Below, in pieces: positions 1 to 8,260 of a DNA stretch of 64,000 nucleotides. The notes under the pieces were generated by a model. The model was not told where the DNA came from, searched no databases, and saw only the letters and a program-made list of their open reading frames with translations. The stretch is from NCBI GenBank assembly GCA_013036095.1, contig JAAXCW010000002.1, positions 62,001 through 126,000 of the forward strand. Reading direction: 5' to 3'. Made by a program: the position numbers and the translations under genes. Each line of letters begins with the position of its first letter. Position 1 is the stretch's first letter. The DNA is from Vulcanimicrobiota bacterium (lineage in GTDB: Bacteria > Vulcanimicrobiota > Vulcanimicrobiia > Vulcanimicrobiales > Vulcanimicrobiaceae).

Positions 1-182
1 ACGCGATAATTCAGCATCGTCGTGACCACGGGAGCAAGCTTGTCGCTCACGACAACGACCTTCAGGCCGTTGGGAAGCGTCGCGCGGGTCACCGTTAGCG
101 AACCGGCGCGGGCCGGCGCAAAACAAGCAAGCGCGATGGCGGCGCAAACGATAGCCGTGGACCGGATACGGAAGCTTTTCAT
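1..182 (-). CDS. M16 family (insulinase/pitrilysin-like) peptidase, N-terminal fragment
   Basis: The gene runs off the left edge, so only the first 60 codons are visible. Translation from the ATG at 182 gives a Sec signal peptide (basic MKSFRIRS, hydrophobic IVCAAIALACFA, then ARAG) followed by LTVTRATLPNGLKVVVVSDK. The 'TLPNGLKVVV' strand followed by a segment like 'APVVTTMLNYRVGS' is how secreted M16 metallopeptidases begin. The HxxEH zinc motif would lie about 40 residues further on, outside the window. It is probably a periplasmic zinc peptidase. It lies 11 bases downstream of recG on the same strand and could be cotranscribed. The family call rests on a short stretch and is an inference. 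Confidence 0.7.
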   Translation of the reverse strand, partial: MKSFRIRSTAIVCAAIALACFAPARAGSLTVTRATLPNGLKVVVVSDKLAPVVTTMLNYR

Positions 183-193
183 GGCGGCCGGGT

Positions 194-2338
194 TCAAGAA
201 CTGAGCAGCATGGCCCTAGCGCTCGGTTCGCCCTCGACCAGCGAGCGCAATCCCGCGTGAGCGGGCGCGCGCAGCTCGGGATCCTCGGCGGCGATGCTTT
301 CGGCCGCCGCTTTCGCGTCGCGGTAGACCGCGATATCCCGTACCAAATCGGCGACCCGGAAGCTGGCCAGTCCCGATTGCGCCGTCCCCGCGAACTCGCC
401 CGGACCCCGCAGCCGCAGATCTTCTTCGGCGATCGCGAATCCGTCGTTGGAGCCGGCCAGAATCTGCAGACGTTCCAGCTCCTCGGCTTCGTCGGCCGCG
501 ATGAGCAAGCAATAGGACTGGGCCGCGCCGCGGCCGACGCGCCCACGCAACTGATGAAGCTGCGAGAGCCCGTAGCGCTGTGCGTCGAGTACCACCATAA
601 CGCTCGCATTTGGGACGTCGACTCCGACTTCGACCACGGTCGTCGCCACCAGCACCTGCACTTCGTTGCGCGCAAACCGCTGCATGGCGTCTTCTTTTTC
701 GCGCGGTGCCATGCGACCGTGCAGCAGTCCAAGCCGCAGATCAGGAAAGACGGTCTTCTGTAGCCGCTCGGATTCGGCGACCACGCTGGTCAGGTCGAGT
801 TCAGATTCGTCGATCACCGGCGCGACGATGTAGGCCTGCCTTCCGAGCGCGACGTTCTTGCGCACGAATTCGTAGGCACGGTCCAGGCGGCTTTGTCGCA
901 AGACGTAGGTTTCGATGGGGGACCGGCCGGGCGGCAGCTCGTCGATAACCGAAACGTCCAAGTCGGCGTAGATCGACTGCGCGAGCGTGCGGGGAATCGG
1001 CGTCGCGGTCATGTGCAGCGTATGCGGCGCGCTTCCTTTAGATCGTAAGCGGGCCCGTTGCTCGACGCCGAACCGGTGCTGCTCGTCGATGATCGCGAGT
1101 CCCAGCCGCGCGAAGTCGACGCCCTCGGTCAGTAACGCATGGGTCCCAACGGCCACCGCCGCTTCGCCGGAACCCAGCCGCGCAACCGCCGACGCGCGCG
1201 CTTTTGCACCTTGACTGCCAAAGACGGCTTCGACGGCGATTCCGAACGGCATCAGGAGCGGAGACAACTTCGCGGCATGCTGCGCTGCCAAAATCTCGGT
1301 GGGAGCCATCAACGCGGACTGAACGCCGTTACGAGCGGCCAGAAGAATCGCCGCCGCCGCGACGAGCGTCTTGCCGCTTCCGACGTCGCCCTGCAGCATG
1401 CGGTTCATCGCAGAATCGCGTCCCATGTCTTCCCAAATCTCACCGATGACGCGCCGCTGCGCCGCCGTGAGCGGAAACGGCAACTCGCGCTGGAGTTCGT
1501 CGAGCAGTTCGGGCGATATGCGCAGAGCCTGCGCGTTGCGTTCGGCCGAACGGGTTTGCCGTTTCATCTGCGCCGCCAGCGCGAGCGCGAGAAATTCGGT
1601 AAAAATAAAGCGCTCGCGCGCTTTATGTGCCTCTTCGGGAGAGGCCGGGGCGTGCATACTGCGGTAAGCTTCCCGCAGCTCCGGAAACCGGCGCGCGCGC
1701 AAAATCGCTTTGGGTAACGGATCGTCGGAAGCGAGTGCGAGCAGCTTCGGCAAATTGCGCGTGACGACTTGGCGGATCTTGCGCGACGTTAAATCTTTCC
1801 CGGCCGGATAGACGGGTACGAGCTCGCCGCGATACGTTTCCCCATCGGTCAGAACCTTGTGGATCGCGACGTTCATAACGGGGCCCGTCAGGGAACGCTG
1901 CGTTCGTCCGCGCACGAACAAACGCATGCCCTGGCGCAGCGCGCCCATCAGATAGCTGCGCCCAAACCATTTTGCCACGAACGTCCCGGACTCGTCGGCG
2001 AGCTCCGCCTCGACAATCGCCAACCGCCGCGCGCGCCTTTCCCGCACCCAAATGATCGTGCCGGCAGCGTTTTCTTCGACGGTGTCGTCTTGAGCGCGCG
2101 CCAACTGCGCGGCCGGGGTCACTTCACGCAGATCGTCGTATCGAAACGGAAAATCGTTGAGCAGATCGAGCGGCGTGTGAATGCCGAGCTCGGCAAAGCG
2201 GCCGGCTGAGGATTTTCCGACACCGGCGAGTTCCTCGAGATTCAGAGTTGCATCTGCATTTCGGTTGTCGGCGTGAAGCCTATGCTTTCGTATAGCACCC
2301 TTCCCGCGTCGCTCGTCCTTAGGCGCGCTTTCGAACAC
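194..2338 (-). CDS. recG: ATP-dependent DNA helicase RecG
   Basis: RecG remodels stalled replication forks and branches Holliday junctions. The order is typical: an N-terminal helix-hairpin-like segment (ELAGVGKSSAGRFAELGI), an OB-fold wedge, then two SF2 helicase lobes with Walker A (GDVGSGKT), a DEQH box (IIDEQHRFGVEQR), TATPIPRTLA and the arginine-finger region (QLRGRVGRG). At 714 aa it is slightly long for the family. The first ~31 residues, read from the ATG at 2338, overlap the 3' end of the GNAT gene by 97 bases and do not look like RecG. A start at CTG 2245 (overlapping the GNAT stop as CTGA) or GTG 2221 (preceded by GAGGA) is plausible. It follows panE and the GNAT gene in one likely transcript. 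Confidence 0.95.
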   Translation of the reverse strand: MFESAPKDERRGKGAIRKHRLHADNRNADATLNLEELAGVGKSSAGRFAELGIHTPLDLLNDFPFRYDDLREVTPAAQLARAQDDTVEENAAGTIIWVRERRARRLAIVEAELADESGTFVAKWFGRSYLMGALRQGMRLFVRGRTQRSLTGPVMNVAIHKVLTDGETYRGELVPVYPAGKDLTSRKIRQVVTRNLPKLLALASDDPLPKAILRARRFPELREAYRSMHAPASPEEAHKARERFIFTEFLALALAAQMKRQTRSAERNAQALRISPELLDELQRELPFPLTAAQRRVIGEIWEDMGRDSAMNRMLQGDVGSGKTLVAAAAILLAARNGVQSALMAPTEILAAQHAAKLSPLLMPFGIAVEAVFGSQGAKARASAVARLGSGEAAVAVGTHALLTEGVDFARLGLAIIDEQHRFGVEQRARLRSKGSAPHTLHMTATPIPRTLAQSIYADLDVSVIDELPPGRSPIETYVLRQSRLDRAYEFVRKNVALGRQAYIVAPVIDESELDLTSVVAESERLQKTVFPDLRLGLLHGRMAPREKEDAMQRFARNEVQVLVATTVVEVGVDVPNASVMVVLDAQRYGLSQLHQLRGRVGRGAAQSYCLLIAADEAEELERLQILAGSNDGFAIAEEDLRLRGPGEFAGTAQSGLASFRVADLVRDIAVYRDAKAAAESIAAEDPELRAPAHAGLRSLVEGEPSARAMLLSS

Positions 2339-2694
2339 TTATGCACCCGTGCCCATTCCAGTGCTAGTTCCATCAGGCGCCGCGCAATTCCGCGACGCCG
2401 ATATTGCGGGAGGACATACGTCCCGTTGATTTGGGCAACCCGCGTCCCGAAAGTGGCTAATCTGTATCCTCGATCGAGCGACACAATCACCATGCCGATG
2501 GCGTCGCCTCCGTTTAAAGCTAGGAAAAGTTGCGCATCGCCTTCATTCTGTCGCTTTTCAAAGTACGAGGCGAAACGTTCGCGCCAACCAGGCGAAACGA
2601 TGTCGTAATCCTGTCCCATCTCCACGGACATAGCCCGACGTAACGCTGCGGCAAAAGCATACGCATCACTTGATGCAGCTCTACAATCAATCAT
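2242..2694 (-). CDS. GNAT family N-acetyltransferase
   Basis: A 150-residue single-domain GNAT protein that transfers an acetyl group from acetyl-CoA to an unknown amine. The acetyl-CoA binding signature is clear: a beta-4 strand ending GTYVLPQYRRRGIARRLM (the Q/R-x-x-G-x-G/A loop) and a C-terminal VLYESIGF motif. The ATG at 2694 overlaps the panE stop (ATGA), so it is translationally coupled. Its 3' end overlaps the annotated start region of recG. The substrate cannot be predicted. Confidence 0.88.
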   Translation of the reverse strand: MIDCRAASSDAYAFAAALRRAMSVEMGQDYDIVSPGWRERFASYFEKRQNEGDAQLFLALNGGDAIGMVIVSLDRGYRLATFGTRVAQINGTYVLPQYRRRGIARRLMELALEWARVHKCSKARLRTSDAGRVLYESIGFTPTTEMQMQL

Positions 2695-3641
2695 GCGGAC
2701 GATCGCGGCGATGCCCGGAGTTGCGTCAGCGCGTACACCGTTTCGATGTGAGGAACCGGAACGCCGTATTGCCGCGCGATTTCGATCGTTGCGCCGCAGA
2801 TAGGCTCGAGCTCGAGCGGCTTGCCCGCCTCGAGATCCTGGAGCGTTGACGTCTTCACATCGGCGATATGCGTCGCCATTTGGAGACGCGCCTCGGCGGT
2901 GATCGCGATTTCGACGCCGTCAGCCCGCGCCACGGCGAGCCCCTCGTCGATAATGGCGCGCAGCACCGCGCGCGCCGGCGGATCGTCCAGCATCGCGCGC
3001 ACGGTCGCGCCGGTCAGCGCGCTCACCGGATTCAGCGCCAAGTTTCCGAGCAATTTGCGCCAAACCAGACGGCGAATATCAGACTCAACCGTCGCGTGCA
3101 ATCCGGCATCTTCAAAAAACTTCGCAAGCTGCAAGATCCGTGATGTCTCCGAACCATCCAGCTCCCCCATCGGATAGAGCATGTTGCCGGTTTGCTTCAC
3201 GCGACCCGCAGCCGGAATCATCCCGGACGTGTGCACGACGCCCCCGATGACCTGTTCGTAAGGAATCGCTGCGCCGATGCGTCCGCCCGGGTCAACGCTT
3301 TCCAGCGTACGTTCGCGCGAATACCAAAACGGCAAACCATTCTGGAGCGTTACGAATGTCGCACCGGACTTCACGGCGTTTCCTAATTGCGGCAGCACGC
3401 CGGGCCACTGGTGAGCCTTGAACGTCAGCAGGACGTATTGTGGATTTTCGAATTCGCGCAAATCGGCAGCGGCCGGAAACCGCGCCTCAAAGTCTCCGAG
3501 GACGCTTTCAACCTGTAGCCCATTTTTTCGGATTGCGGCTAGGTGATCGCCGCGCGCGACTACTCCGACCTCCGCTCCTGAACGGGCCAGCGCTCCGGCA
3601 ATGAACCCGCCAATGGCGCCCGCGCCGAATATGACGATCAT
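2691..3641 (-). CDS. panE: 2-dehydropantoate 2-reductase (ketopantoate reductase)
   Basis: Reduces 2-dehydropantoate to pantoate with NADPH in pantothenate/CoA synthesis. At 316 aa it has the usual family length. The Rossmann motif is at the very N-terminus (MIVIFGAGAIGGFIAGAL), followed by the GVVARGDHL turn. The catalytic-lysine helix is present (RLVWRKLLGNLALNPVSALTG), as is the C-terminal substrate motif region around EPICGATIEIARQYGVPVPH. It is the first gene of a likely panE-GNAT-recG transcript. Some paralogues act on other 2-keto acids, so a PanE role is likely but not certain. Confidence 0.9.
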   Translation of the reverse strand: MIVIFGAGAIGGFIAGALARSGAEVGVVARGDHLAAIRKNGLQVESVLGDFEARFPAAADLREFENPQYVLLTFKAHQWPGVLPQLGNAVKSGATFVTLQNGLPFWYSRERTLESVDPGGRIGAAIPYEQVIGGVVHTSGMIPAAGRVKQTGNMLYPMGELDGSETSRILQLAKFFEDAGLHATVESDIRRLVWRKLLGNLALNPVSALTGATVRAMLDDPPARAVLRAIIDEGLAVARADGVEIAITAEARLQMATHIADVKTSTLQDLEAGKPLELEPICGATIEIARQYGVPVPHIETVYALTQLRASPRSSA

Positions 3642-3649
3642 GAAAGATT

Positions 3650-3721
3650 AGGCGACGGGCAGATTCGAACTGCCGAATGGAGCTTTTGCAGAGCTCTGCC
3701 TTACCACTTGGCTACGTCGCC
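3650..3721 (-). tRNA. tRNA-Cys (GCA)
   Basis: The reverse complement folds into a cloverleaf: acceptor GGCGACG/CGTCGCC, an anticodon loop CTGCAAA with anticodon GCA, a T-arm GGCAG-TTCGAAT-CTGCC and discriminator U73, an identity element of tRNA-Cys. The CCA end is not encoded. It lies just downstream of tRNA-Gly on the same strand and upstream of panE. Confidence 0.95.
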
Positions 3722-3728
3722 GCCAAAC

Positions 3729-3799
3729 AGCGGGTGGCGGGAATCGAACCCGCGCGTCGACCTTGGGAAGGTCACAGGCTACCATTACATCACACCCGC
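3729..3799 (-). tRNA. tRNA-Gly (CCC)
   Basis: The reverse complement has acceptor GCGGGTG/CACCCGC, an anticodon stem-loop with loop TTCCCAA (anticodon CCC), a T-arm with GTTCGATTC and discriminator U73. No CCA is encoded. The D-stem is imperfect: the pairing partner of the second D-stem base is mismatched. It precedes tRNA-Cys by seven bases, so the two are likely cotranscribed. Confidence 0.93.
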
Positions 3800-3894
3800 T
3801 CGCGGTTGGGCGTCGGCCACGGTTCTTCCCACCTCCGGTCCCGTCCTACAATACGGCGACGGAGTGTGAGGTTGCAACGGAGAACGAGGGCGGC

Positions 3895-4686
3895 GTGACG
3901 TGGGTATATGCGTTGCCCATCTGGGTATTGGCCCCGCTTGCAGTGATCGTCTCCAGCATCGTAGCGATGGCCGGTTTGCATGCCTTTCGTACCGCGATCA
4001 AACGCAAGCAGCTCATCCCCCATAACGACGTGGCCGGCGCGATCTTCGGAATCATCGGCACCGTGTTGGCCGTCGGCCTTTCTTTCATGTTCATCAACGT
4101 GTGGACGCAGTATGTGATGGCGTCCAACGTCGTTCAGCAAGAGGCGAGCGCGGTCGCCGACCTCCACCATCTGGCCGGCGCGTTCCCACCCGCGGACCGC
4201 GCGAAGATCCAAGAAGGCACGGATAAGTATATTCAGCTCGTCATCGAGCAAGAGTGGCCGCTGATGCGTAACGGGGGTCATAGCCAAGCCGCCTACAACG
4301 CCGCCTATAACGTCCTTGGCGTTATCACGTCTTTGAAGCCCGGATCCTCGGAAGAGATCATGCTGCAGTCGCACGCGCTCGATGCCGCCAACGCGTTCCT
4401 GGATGACCGGCGCCAGCGCCTCCACGCCAACGACGAAGGTATTCCGTTACTCCTTTGGGGAGTGCTCATCTTTATAGCGTGCATGGTGCTAATTTTTTCC
4501 TATTACTTTCGCGTGGAGAATCCGCTCGAGCAGCATATCATGGTTGCAGCGCTCGCGTCCGTTATCGTTGTCGTGATGCTGTTGATCGCAGAGTTCGACT
4601 ATCCGTTCCGCGGTGACGTCGCCGTTTCGCCTGCGGCATTCCAACACGCTTGGAACTCCTTGCATCATTTAGAAGGCGGTTACTGA
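3895..4686 (+). CDS. DUF4239-like membrane protein (first of a tandem pair)
   Basis: A 263-residue integral membrane protein. The frame is open further upstream, but that part would run through the tRNA-Gly gene. The GTG at 3895 has GAGGG four bases upstream and aligns with the start of its neighbour (both begin TWVYALP), so I use it. There are two N-terminal membrane helices (LPIWVLAPLAVIVSSIVAMAGL and GAIFGIIGTVLAVGLSFMFI), a ~120-residue soluble loop with QQEASAVADLHHLA, and two C-terminal helices. This matches the DUF4239 layout, whose function is unknown. The stop overlaps the start of the next gene (TGATG). Confidence 0.82.
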   Translation: MTWVYALPIWVLAPLAVIVSSIVAMAGLHAFRTAIKRKQLIPHNDVAGAIFGIIGTVLAVGLSFMFINVWTQYVMASNVVQQEASAVADLHHLAGAFPPADRAKIQEGTDKYIQLVIEQEWPLMRNGGHSQAAYNAAYNVLGVITSLKPGSSEEIMLQSHALDAANAFLDDRRQRLHANDEGIPLLLWGVLIFIACMVLIFSYYFRVENPLEQHIMVAALASVIVVVMLLIAEFDYPFRGDVAVSPAAFQHAWNSLHHLEGGY

Positions 4687-5480
4687 TGATGACCTGGGTC
4701 TACGCCTTGCCGGCGTGGATCCTGATGCCCCTGACGGTGATCCTGACGTGTTCGGTTACCGGCGTCGCGCTATACTGGACACGAAACCGATTGACCCGCA
4801 ACGATCTCATCACGCATAACGACGTTGCGTCGGCGATCCTGCAAATGCTCGGGACGGTGCTCGCGGTGATGATGTCGTTCATGGTGGCCGGCGTCTGGCA
4901 ACAATATGACGCGGCCGGCCAGAACACGCAGGTCGAAGCCAGCGCGCTTTCCGATCTCTACCATCTGGCGGACGCGCTGCCCCAGCCTGCGCGCGGTCAG
5001 ATTCAAAATGACGTCAACAGCTATATCGTGCTGCTGCTCCACGATGAGTGGCCGCTGTTGGCGCGCGGCAGCGAGAGTTGGCGGGCCTCTCAAGCAGCTT
5101 ACCGCATTCAGTATGTGATCACACAGTTCAGGCCCCCAAACGAACAGACGTCGCTCGTACAGTCGGAAGCCATCTCGTACGCATCGCAGTTCCTGGATGC
5201 GCGCCGGCAGCGGATCCGCGATAACGCTACGGGCATACCGAACGTCCTGTGGTCCACAATGCTCGTCGCCGGGGCCGTCACGATTTTCTTCTCGTTTTAT
5301 TTCAAGGTGGAAAAGCCGGCCGCACAGCACATCATGGTCGCCGCGCTGACGGCGGTCATCACGCTTATCTTCGTGCTCATCGCCGAGTTGGACTACCCGT
5401 TCCGCGGCGACATCGCCATTCACCCCGACGCATACCAGCACGTGTATAACGCGCTGCACCACATCGGCTTCTCGAGCTAG
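4686..5480 (+). CDS. DUF4239-like membrane protein (second of a tandem pair)
   Basis: A 264-residue paralogue of the preceding gene. It has the same MTWVYALP start, the same LITHNDVASAILQMLGTVLAVMMSFM helix, a VEASALSDLYHLADALP loop and the same C-terminal pair of helices ending in AELDYPFRGDIAIHPDAYQHVYNALHH. The ATG at 4686 overlaps the upstream TGA by one base, which fixes the start and implies translational coupling. The 3' end overlaps the convergent membrane protein gene by four bases. It arose by tandem duplication and its function is unknown. Confidence 0.85.
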   Translation: MMTWVYALPAWILMPLTVILTCSVTGVALYWTRNRLTRNDLITHNDVASAILQMLGTVLAVMMSFMVAGVWQQYDAAGQNTQVEASALSDLYHLADALPQPARGQIQNDVNSYIVLLLHDEWPLLARGSESWRASQAAYRIQYVITQFRPPNEQTSLVQSEAISYASQFLDARRQRIRDNATGIPNVLWSTMLVAGAVTIFFSFYFKVEKPAAQHIMVAALTAVITLIFVLIAELDYPFRGDIAIHPDAYQHVYNALHHIGFSS

Positions 5481-6148
5481 CCGCCCAAGAGATTGACCGC
5501 GCGCCCGGCGACGATAGCGATGGTCACCAGCGACGTCAGCGCTTCAGCCATCATCAGCGTCTTTCCAAGTGCCGTCAGTGGAAACGTATCGGTCGGGCTA
5601 AACGCGGTGGCGTTGGTAAACGCCAAGAACAGGTAATCCAAGAAGCGCGGACGCCAGTTGGACTTCGCGCGCAGCTCCGGCGAAAGCAGGCTTTGCGAAA
5701 ACATGAAATCGCCCAGCTGCGGATTCTGCACGAAGTTCAATGCGCAGCGGGCCGACGGGCCGCCCCCGTCAATCTCCCAAAACCACAGCGCGTAGACCAG
5801 GATATTCGTCAGCCAAATCTGCACGGCAGCCAGCAGCAGTTCTTCGCCCGTGAAGACTTTGCGATGATGCACGGAAAGTTCTTGATACAAAAACAGCACG
5901 ATCGTCGCGACGTTAAAGACGCTGAGAATGGCGATGTGCGCGATCGAGGCTGCGCGCTGCCATTCCGCTTCACGGTGACGGTGCGGCGAAAGGATCAGCA
6001 GCGGAACGAGGATGCCCAGCACGAGCAGCGGCAAAAGCCAAAGCGGTCCGACGATGATGCGCGGCGGCAATGTGACGTAGAGCAGCAGAATAGCGACGAC
6101 CGCCAGCGCGGCGTGCCAGCGGGGCTCTTCCTGAAATCTTACGGCCAA
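5477..6148 (-). CDS. Integral membrane protein with a channel-like C-terminus
   Basis: The frame is open to 6805, but the part upstream of about 6150 lies antisense to the DUF5069 gene and its composition is not protein-like. I place the start near TTG 6148 (223 aa); this is uncertain. Predicted helices include ALAVVAILLLYVTL, LWLLPLLVLGILVPLLI, IAHIAILSVFNVATIVLFLY and LLLAAVQIWLTNILVYALWFW. The C-terminus has a pore-helix-like segment (AFTNATAFSPTDTFPLTALGK) followed by a last helix (EALTSLVTIAIVAGRAVN), which recalls two-helix ion channels. I do not know the family with certainty. It is divergent from the DUF5069 gene and convergent with the DUF4239 pair. Confidence 0.7.
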   Translation of the reverse strand: MAVRFQEEPRWHAALAVVAILLLYVTLPPRIIVGPLWLLPLLVLGILVPLLILSPHRHREAEWQRAASIAHIAILSVFNVATIVLFLYQELSVHHRKVFTGEELLLAAVQIWLTNILVYALWFWEIDGGGPSARCALNFVQNPQLGDFMFSQSLLSPELRAKSNWRPRFLDYLFLAFTNATAFSPTDTFPLTALGKTLMMAEALTSLVTIAIVAGRAVNLLGG

Positions 6149-6214
6149 GAATCTGCAGTTCGCAGGCGGCTGCCCGATTGCATCCCGCCGCGGCCGACTC
6201 AGGTTACAGCGTAC

Positions 6215-6565
6215 ATGGCTACTGATTTTCGCGACGGCAAGACTTTTCCACGGCGCGGGCGTGAAGCAATCGGCGACGCACTCTGGCTGGCCCGCCTCTT
6301 CGATAAGGCCCGGGCTGCCGCAGCCGGCACGATTTTTGATTACATCTATCCCTGCCCGATGGACAAAGGGGTCATGGAACGCTGGGGAATAACCCCCGAC
6401 CAGTTCGACGAAGCGATCGGCGCGCACGGCACGGACGAAGCGATAGGGGAATGGCTCCTCACGCGCACGACTTCGCAGCGCATCGGCGACGCAAACCGCT
6501 GGCTGCTCGACGAAAAGAAAGCCAACCTCGACCGGCAAGACTCCGAGGAAGGCGTTACGATCTAA
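6215..6565 (+). CDS. DUF5069 domain-containing protein
   Basis: A small 116-residue cytosolic protein. The segment ALWLARLFDKARAAAAGTI followed by FDYIYPCPMDKGVMERWGI is the signature of DUF5069 (LPRTIDKARA..GT..eY.YnCPLD). No function is established for the family. The ATG at 6215 is the first in-frame start after the divergent membrane gene; no strong Shine-Dalgarno is visible. The stop overlaps the AAAGGAGG of the following hydrolase gene, so the two are probably cotranscribed. Confidence 0.8.
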   Translation: MATDFRDGKTFPRRGREAIGDALWLARLFDKARAAAAGTIFDYIYPCPMDKGVMERWGITPDQFDEAIGAHGTDEAIGEWLLTRTTSQRIGDANRWLLDEKKANLDRQDSEEGVTI

Positions 6566-6577
6566 AAGGAGGATCGC

Positions 6578-7261
6578 ATGGGCGAACGGATCGAGTACTC
6601 GCGTCCGGACGGCAAGACCACGCCAGCGTACTACGCTGCCCCAGAAAAAGCGAACGCGCCCGGAATCGTGTTGATCGAGGAGTGGTGGGGCGTTACGGCA
6701 GACATGATGGCAATCGCCGACCGTTATGCGCAGCTCGGCTACCGCGTGCTTCTGCCCGATCTTTTCCGCGGGCGCACCGCCGCAACCGGCGACGAAGCAA
6801 ACCACTTAATGCAAGGGTTGGATTTCTCCGATGCGGCCGCCCAAGACGTCCGCGGCGCGATCACATATTTAAAGGAAGCCGGCACGAAAGTCGGCGTGAC
6901 AGGGTACTGCATGGGCGGAGCGCTCGCCTTGGTCGCCGCCATGCACGCAAAGGAAGCCGACGCGGCTGTTATTTTCTACGGCTTTCCGCCCGCGGAAGCG
7001 GGCGATCCGGCAACGATCGAAATCCCTATTCAATGCCACTTTGCCAAACATGACGATTTCTTTGCGCCGGGCGGCGTCGAGAAACTCGAGGACCGGTTCA
7101 AAGAGGGAAAGGTCCCCTACGAACTTTTTTGGTATGACGCTAAGCACGCTTTTGCAAATCCGAATCCGGTGGGAAGCGCGGGGCTGGGCCACTATGATGC
7201 CGCGGCCGCACACACATCTTGGGAGCGCGCAGTGCGGTTTTGGAAAAACACGCTTAGCTAA
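6578..7261 (+). CDS. Dienelactone hydrolase family protein
   Basis: A 227-residue alpha/beta hydrolase. The Cys nucleophile elbow is GYCMGG, the acid is in FAKHDDFF, and the catalytic His is in WYDAKHAFANP. The IEEWWGV and DLFRGRTA strands are typical of carboxymethylenebutenolidase-like enzymes, which hydrolyse dienelactones and related cyclic esters. The natural substrate here is unknown. A strong Shine-Dalgarno (AAAGGAGG, 6565-6572) supports the ATG at 6578. It lies between DUF5069 and DUF4242 in a compact three-gene group. Confidence 0.9.
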   Translation: MGERIEYSRPDGKTTPAYYAAPEKANAPGIVLIEEWWGVTADMMAIADRYAQLGYRVLLPDLFRGRTAATGDEANHLMQGLDFSDAAAQDVRGAITYLKEAGTKVGVTGYCMGGALALVAAMHAKEADAAVIFYGFPPAEAGDPATIEIPIQCHFAKHDDFFAPGGVEKLEDRFKEGKVPYELFWYDAKHAFANPNPVGSAGLGHYDAAAAHTSWERAVRFWKNTLS

Positions 7262-7276
7262 CGACAGGAGATCCGT

Positions 7277-7567
7277 ATGCCCAAATTCGTTATCGAACGG
7301 GAAATCCCCAACGCCGGAAAGCTTTCCGGCGACGAGCTGCAGCAGATCTCAGCAAAGAGCTGCAGCGTCTTGCGCGACATGGGTCCTTCCATTCAATGGG
7401 TGGAGAGCTACGTCACGGGCAACAAGATCTTTTGTATCTACATTGCCCCCAGCGAAAAAGAGATTCGCGAGCATGCCGAGCGCGGCGGCTTCCCCGCGAA
7501 CGCGATCCATCAAGTGATGGGCCGAATCGATCCGACCACTTCTGAGGGCTCACGAGTCCCCGCGTAA
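7277..7567 (+). CDS. DUF4242 (SCO4226-like) small ferredoxin-like-fold protein
   Basis: A 96-residue protein with the DUF4242 pattern: a PKFVIEREIPNAGKLS first strand, a central LRDMGPSIQWVESYVTGNKIFCIYIAPSEKEIREHAERGGFPAN block and a conserved HQVM near the end. Some relatives bind nickel (SCO4226). The ACAGGAGATC upstream of the ATG at 7277 is a good ribosome site. It follows the dienelactone hydrolase by 15 bases, so the two are likely cotranscribed. Confidence 0.82.
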   Translation: MPKFVIEREIPNAGKLSGDELQQISAKSCSVLRDMGPSIQWVESYVTGNKIFCIYIAPSEKEIREHAERGGFPANAIHQVMGRIDPTTSEGSRVPA

Positions 7568-7575
7568 AAACCAAG

Positions 7576-7652
7576 AGACCACCTGCTCGGCGATTTCTCG
7601 CCGCTCTCGGGGACAAGCGAGCAACCGAGCATAAATGGGAACAATGTGGTCT
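7576..7652 (+). promoter_or_regulatory. Candidate structured leader RNA upstream of the glycine-zipper gene
   Basis: The DNA encodes nested complementary arms. P1 is AGACCAC (7576-7582) with GTGGTCT (7646-7652). P2 is TGCTCGG (7584-7590) with CCGAGCA (7625-7631). Inside P2 are two hairpins: CGA-TTTC-TCG (7591-7600) and GCTC/GAGC (7603-7606 with 7619-7622). P1 and P2 are separated by one base on the 5' side and a 14-base A/G-rich stretch on the 3' side. It sits 35 bases before the ATG at 7688. I compared it by eye with common riboswitch consensus sequences and found no match. Regulation of the downstream gene is an inference. Confidence 0.45.
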
Positions 7653-7687
7653 GGAATACGTTCTGAGGTTAGAAAGAGGTACTGTAC

Positions 7688-8239
7688 ATGCGCATCATAT
7701 CACCCGTGGCCGCCCTGGTGTTGGCGGTCTTCGCAAGCGGAGTGGCCCTGGCGCTCTCGCCGGGAACCAATCTTAGCGGCACGATAAACGAGACGATCGA
7801 CACCGGCCACGCCTACGTCGGCCAGGCGGTGACCATCTCCAATGTCAGCGCCCCAGGAGCCAACATCTATAATGCCACGATGTACGGCACCGTTTCGAAA
7901 GTCGTCAGTGCGGGACAAGGCCGTCCGGCCCAGCTTCGCATCACTCTCAACCGGCTGCGGCTCTCGAACGGCACGACCTATCAGATCGTCGGCGTCGTAA
8001 CCGGCTGGAACGCCGTCACCAAGAATAATACGCTGAAGGAAGTCGCGGGAGCGGTCGGCGGCATGGTCGTCGGCAACATCCTTGGCAAGTGGATATTCCA
8101 CGGCGCCAGCGGCGGCGGACTGGTCGGCGCGGCCGGCGGATATTTGGCCGCCAAAAACAACAAATCCAACATGGTCGTGAGCGCGGGATCGCGAGTGCAA
8201 GTGCAACTCGTCTCGGCTCGCCGCCAACCCGGTACCTAG
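7688..8239 (+). CDS. Exported glycine-zipper protein
   Basis: A 183-residue protein with a signal peptide (MRIISPVAALVLAVFASGVALA). The mature N-terminal half reads like a beta-sandwich (GTNLSGTINETIDTGHAYVGQAV and further strands). A Gly/Ala-rich zipper at about residues 120-155 (AGAVGGMVVGNILGKW, then GGGLVGAAGGYLAAK) could insert in a membrane or oligomerise. It ends in a polar, basic tail. An AGAGGT ribosome site precedes the ATG, and a strong terminator follows. I do not recognise a named family. Confidence 0.8.
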   Translation: MRIISPVAALVLAVFASGVALALSPGTNLSGTINETIDTGHAYVGQAVTISNVSAPGANIYNATMYGTVSKVVSAGQGRPAQLRITLNRLRLSNGTTYQIVGVVTGWNAVTKNNTLKEVAGAVGGMVVGNILGKWIFHGASGGGLVGAAGGYLAAKNNKSNMVVSAGSRVQVQLVSARRQPGT

Positions 8240-8260
8240 CCGAAGGAATCTGTCCTAAGA

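Noticed and set aside
6149-6805. N-terminal extension of the channel-like membrane frame
   Set aside because: It lies opposite the DUF5069 and dienelactone hydrolase genes and does not resemble a membrane protein.
7576-7652. Match of the leader RNA to the c-di-AMP (ydaO), TPP, cobalamin or SAM riboswitch consensus
   Set aside because: The stem order and conserved loop bases of those families are not present; I report it only as an unassigned structured RNA.
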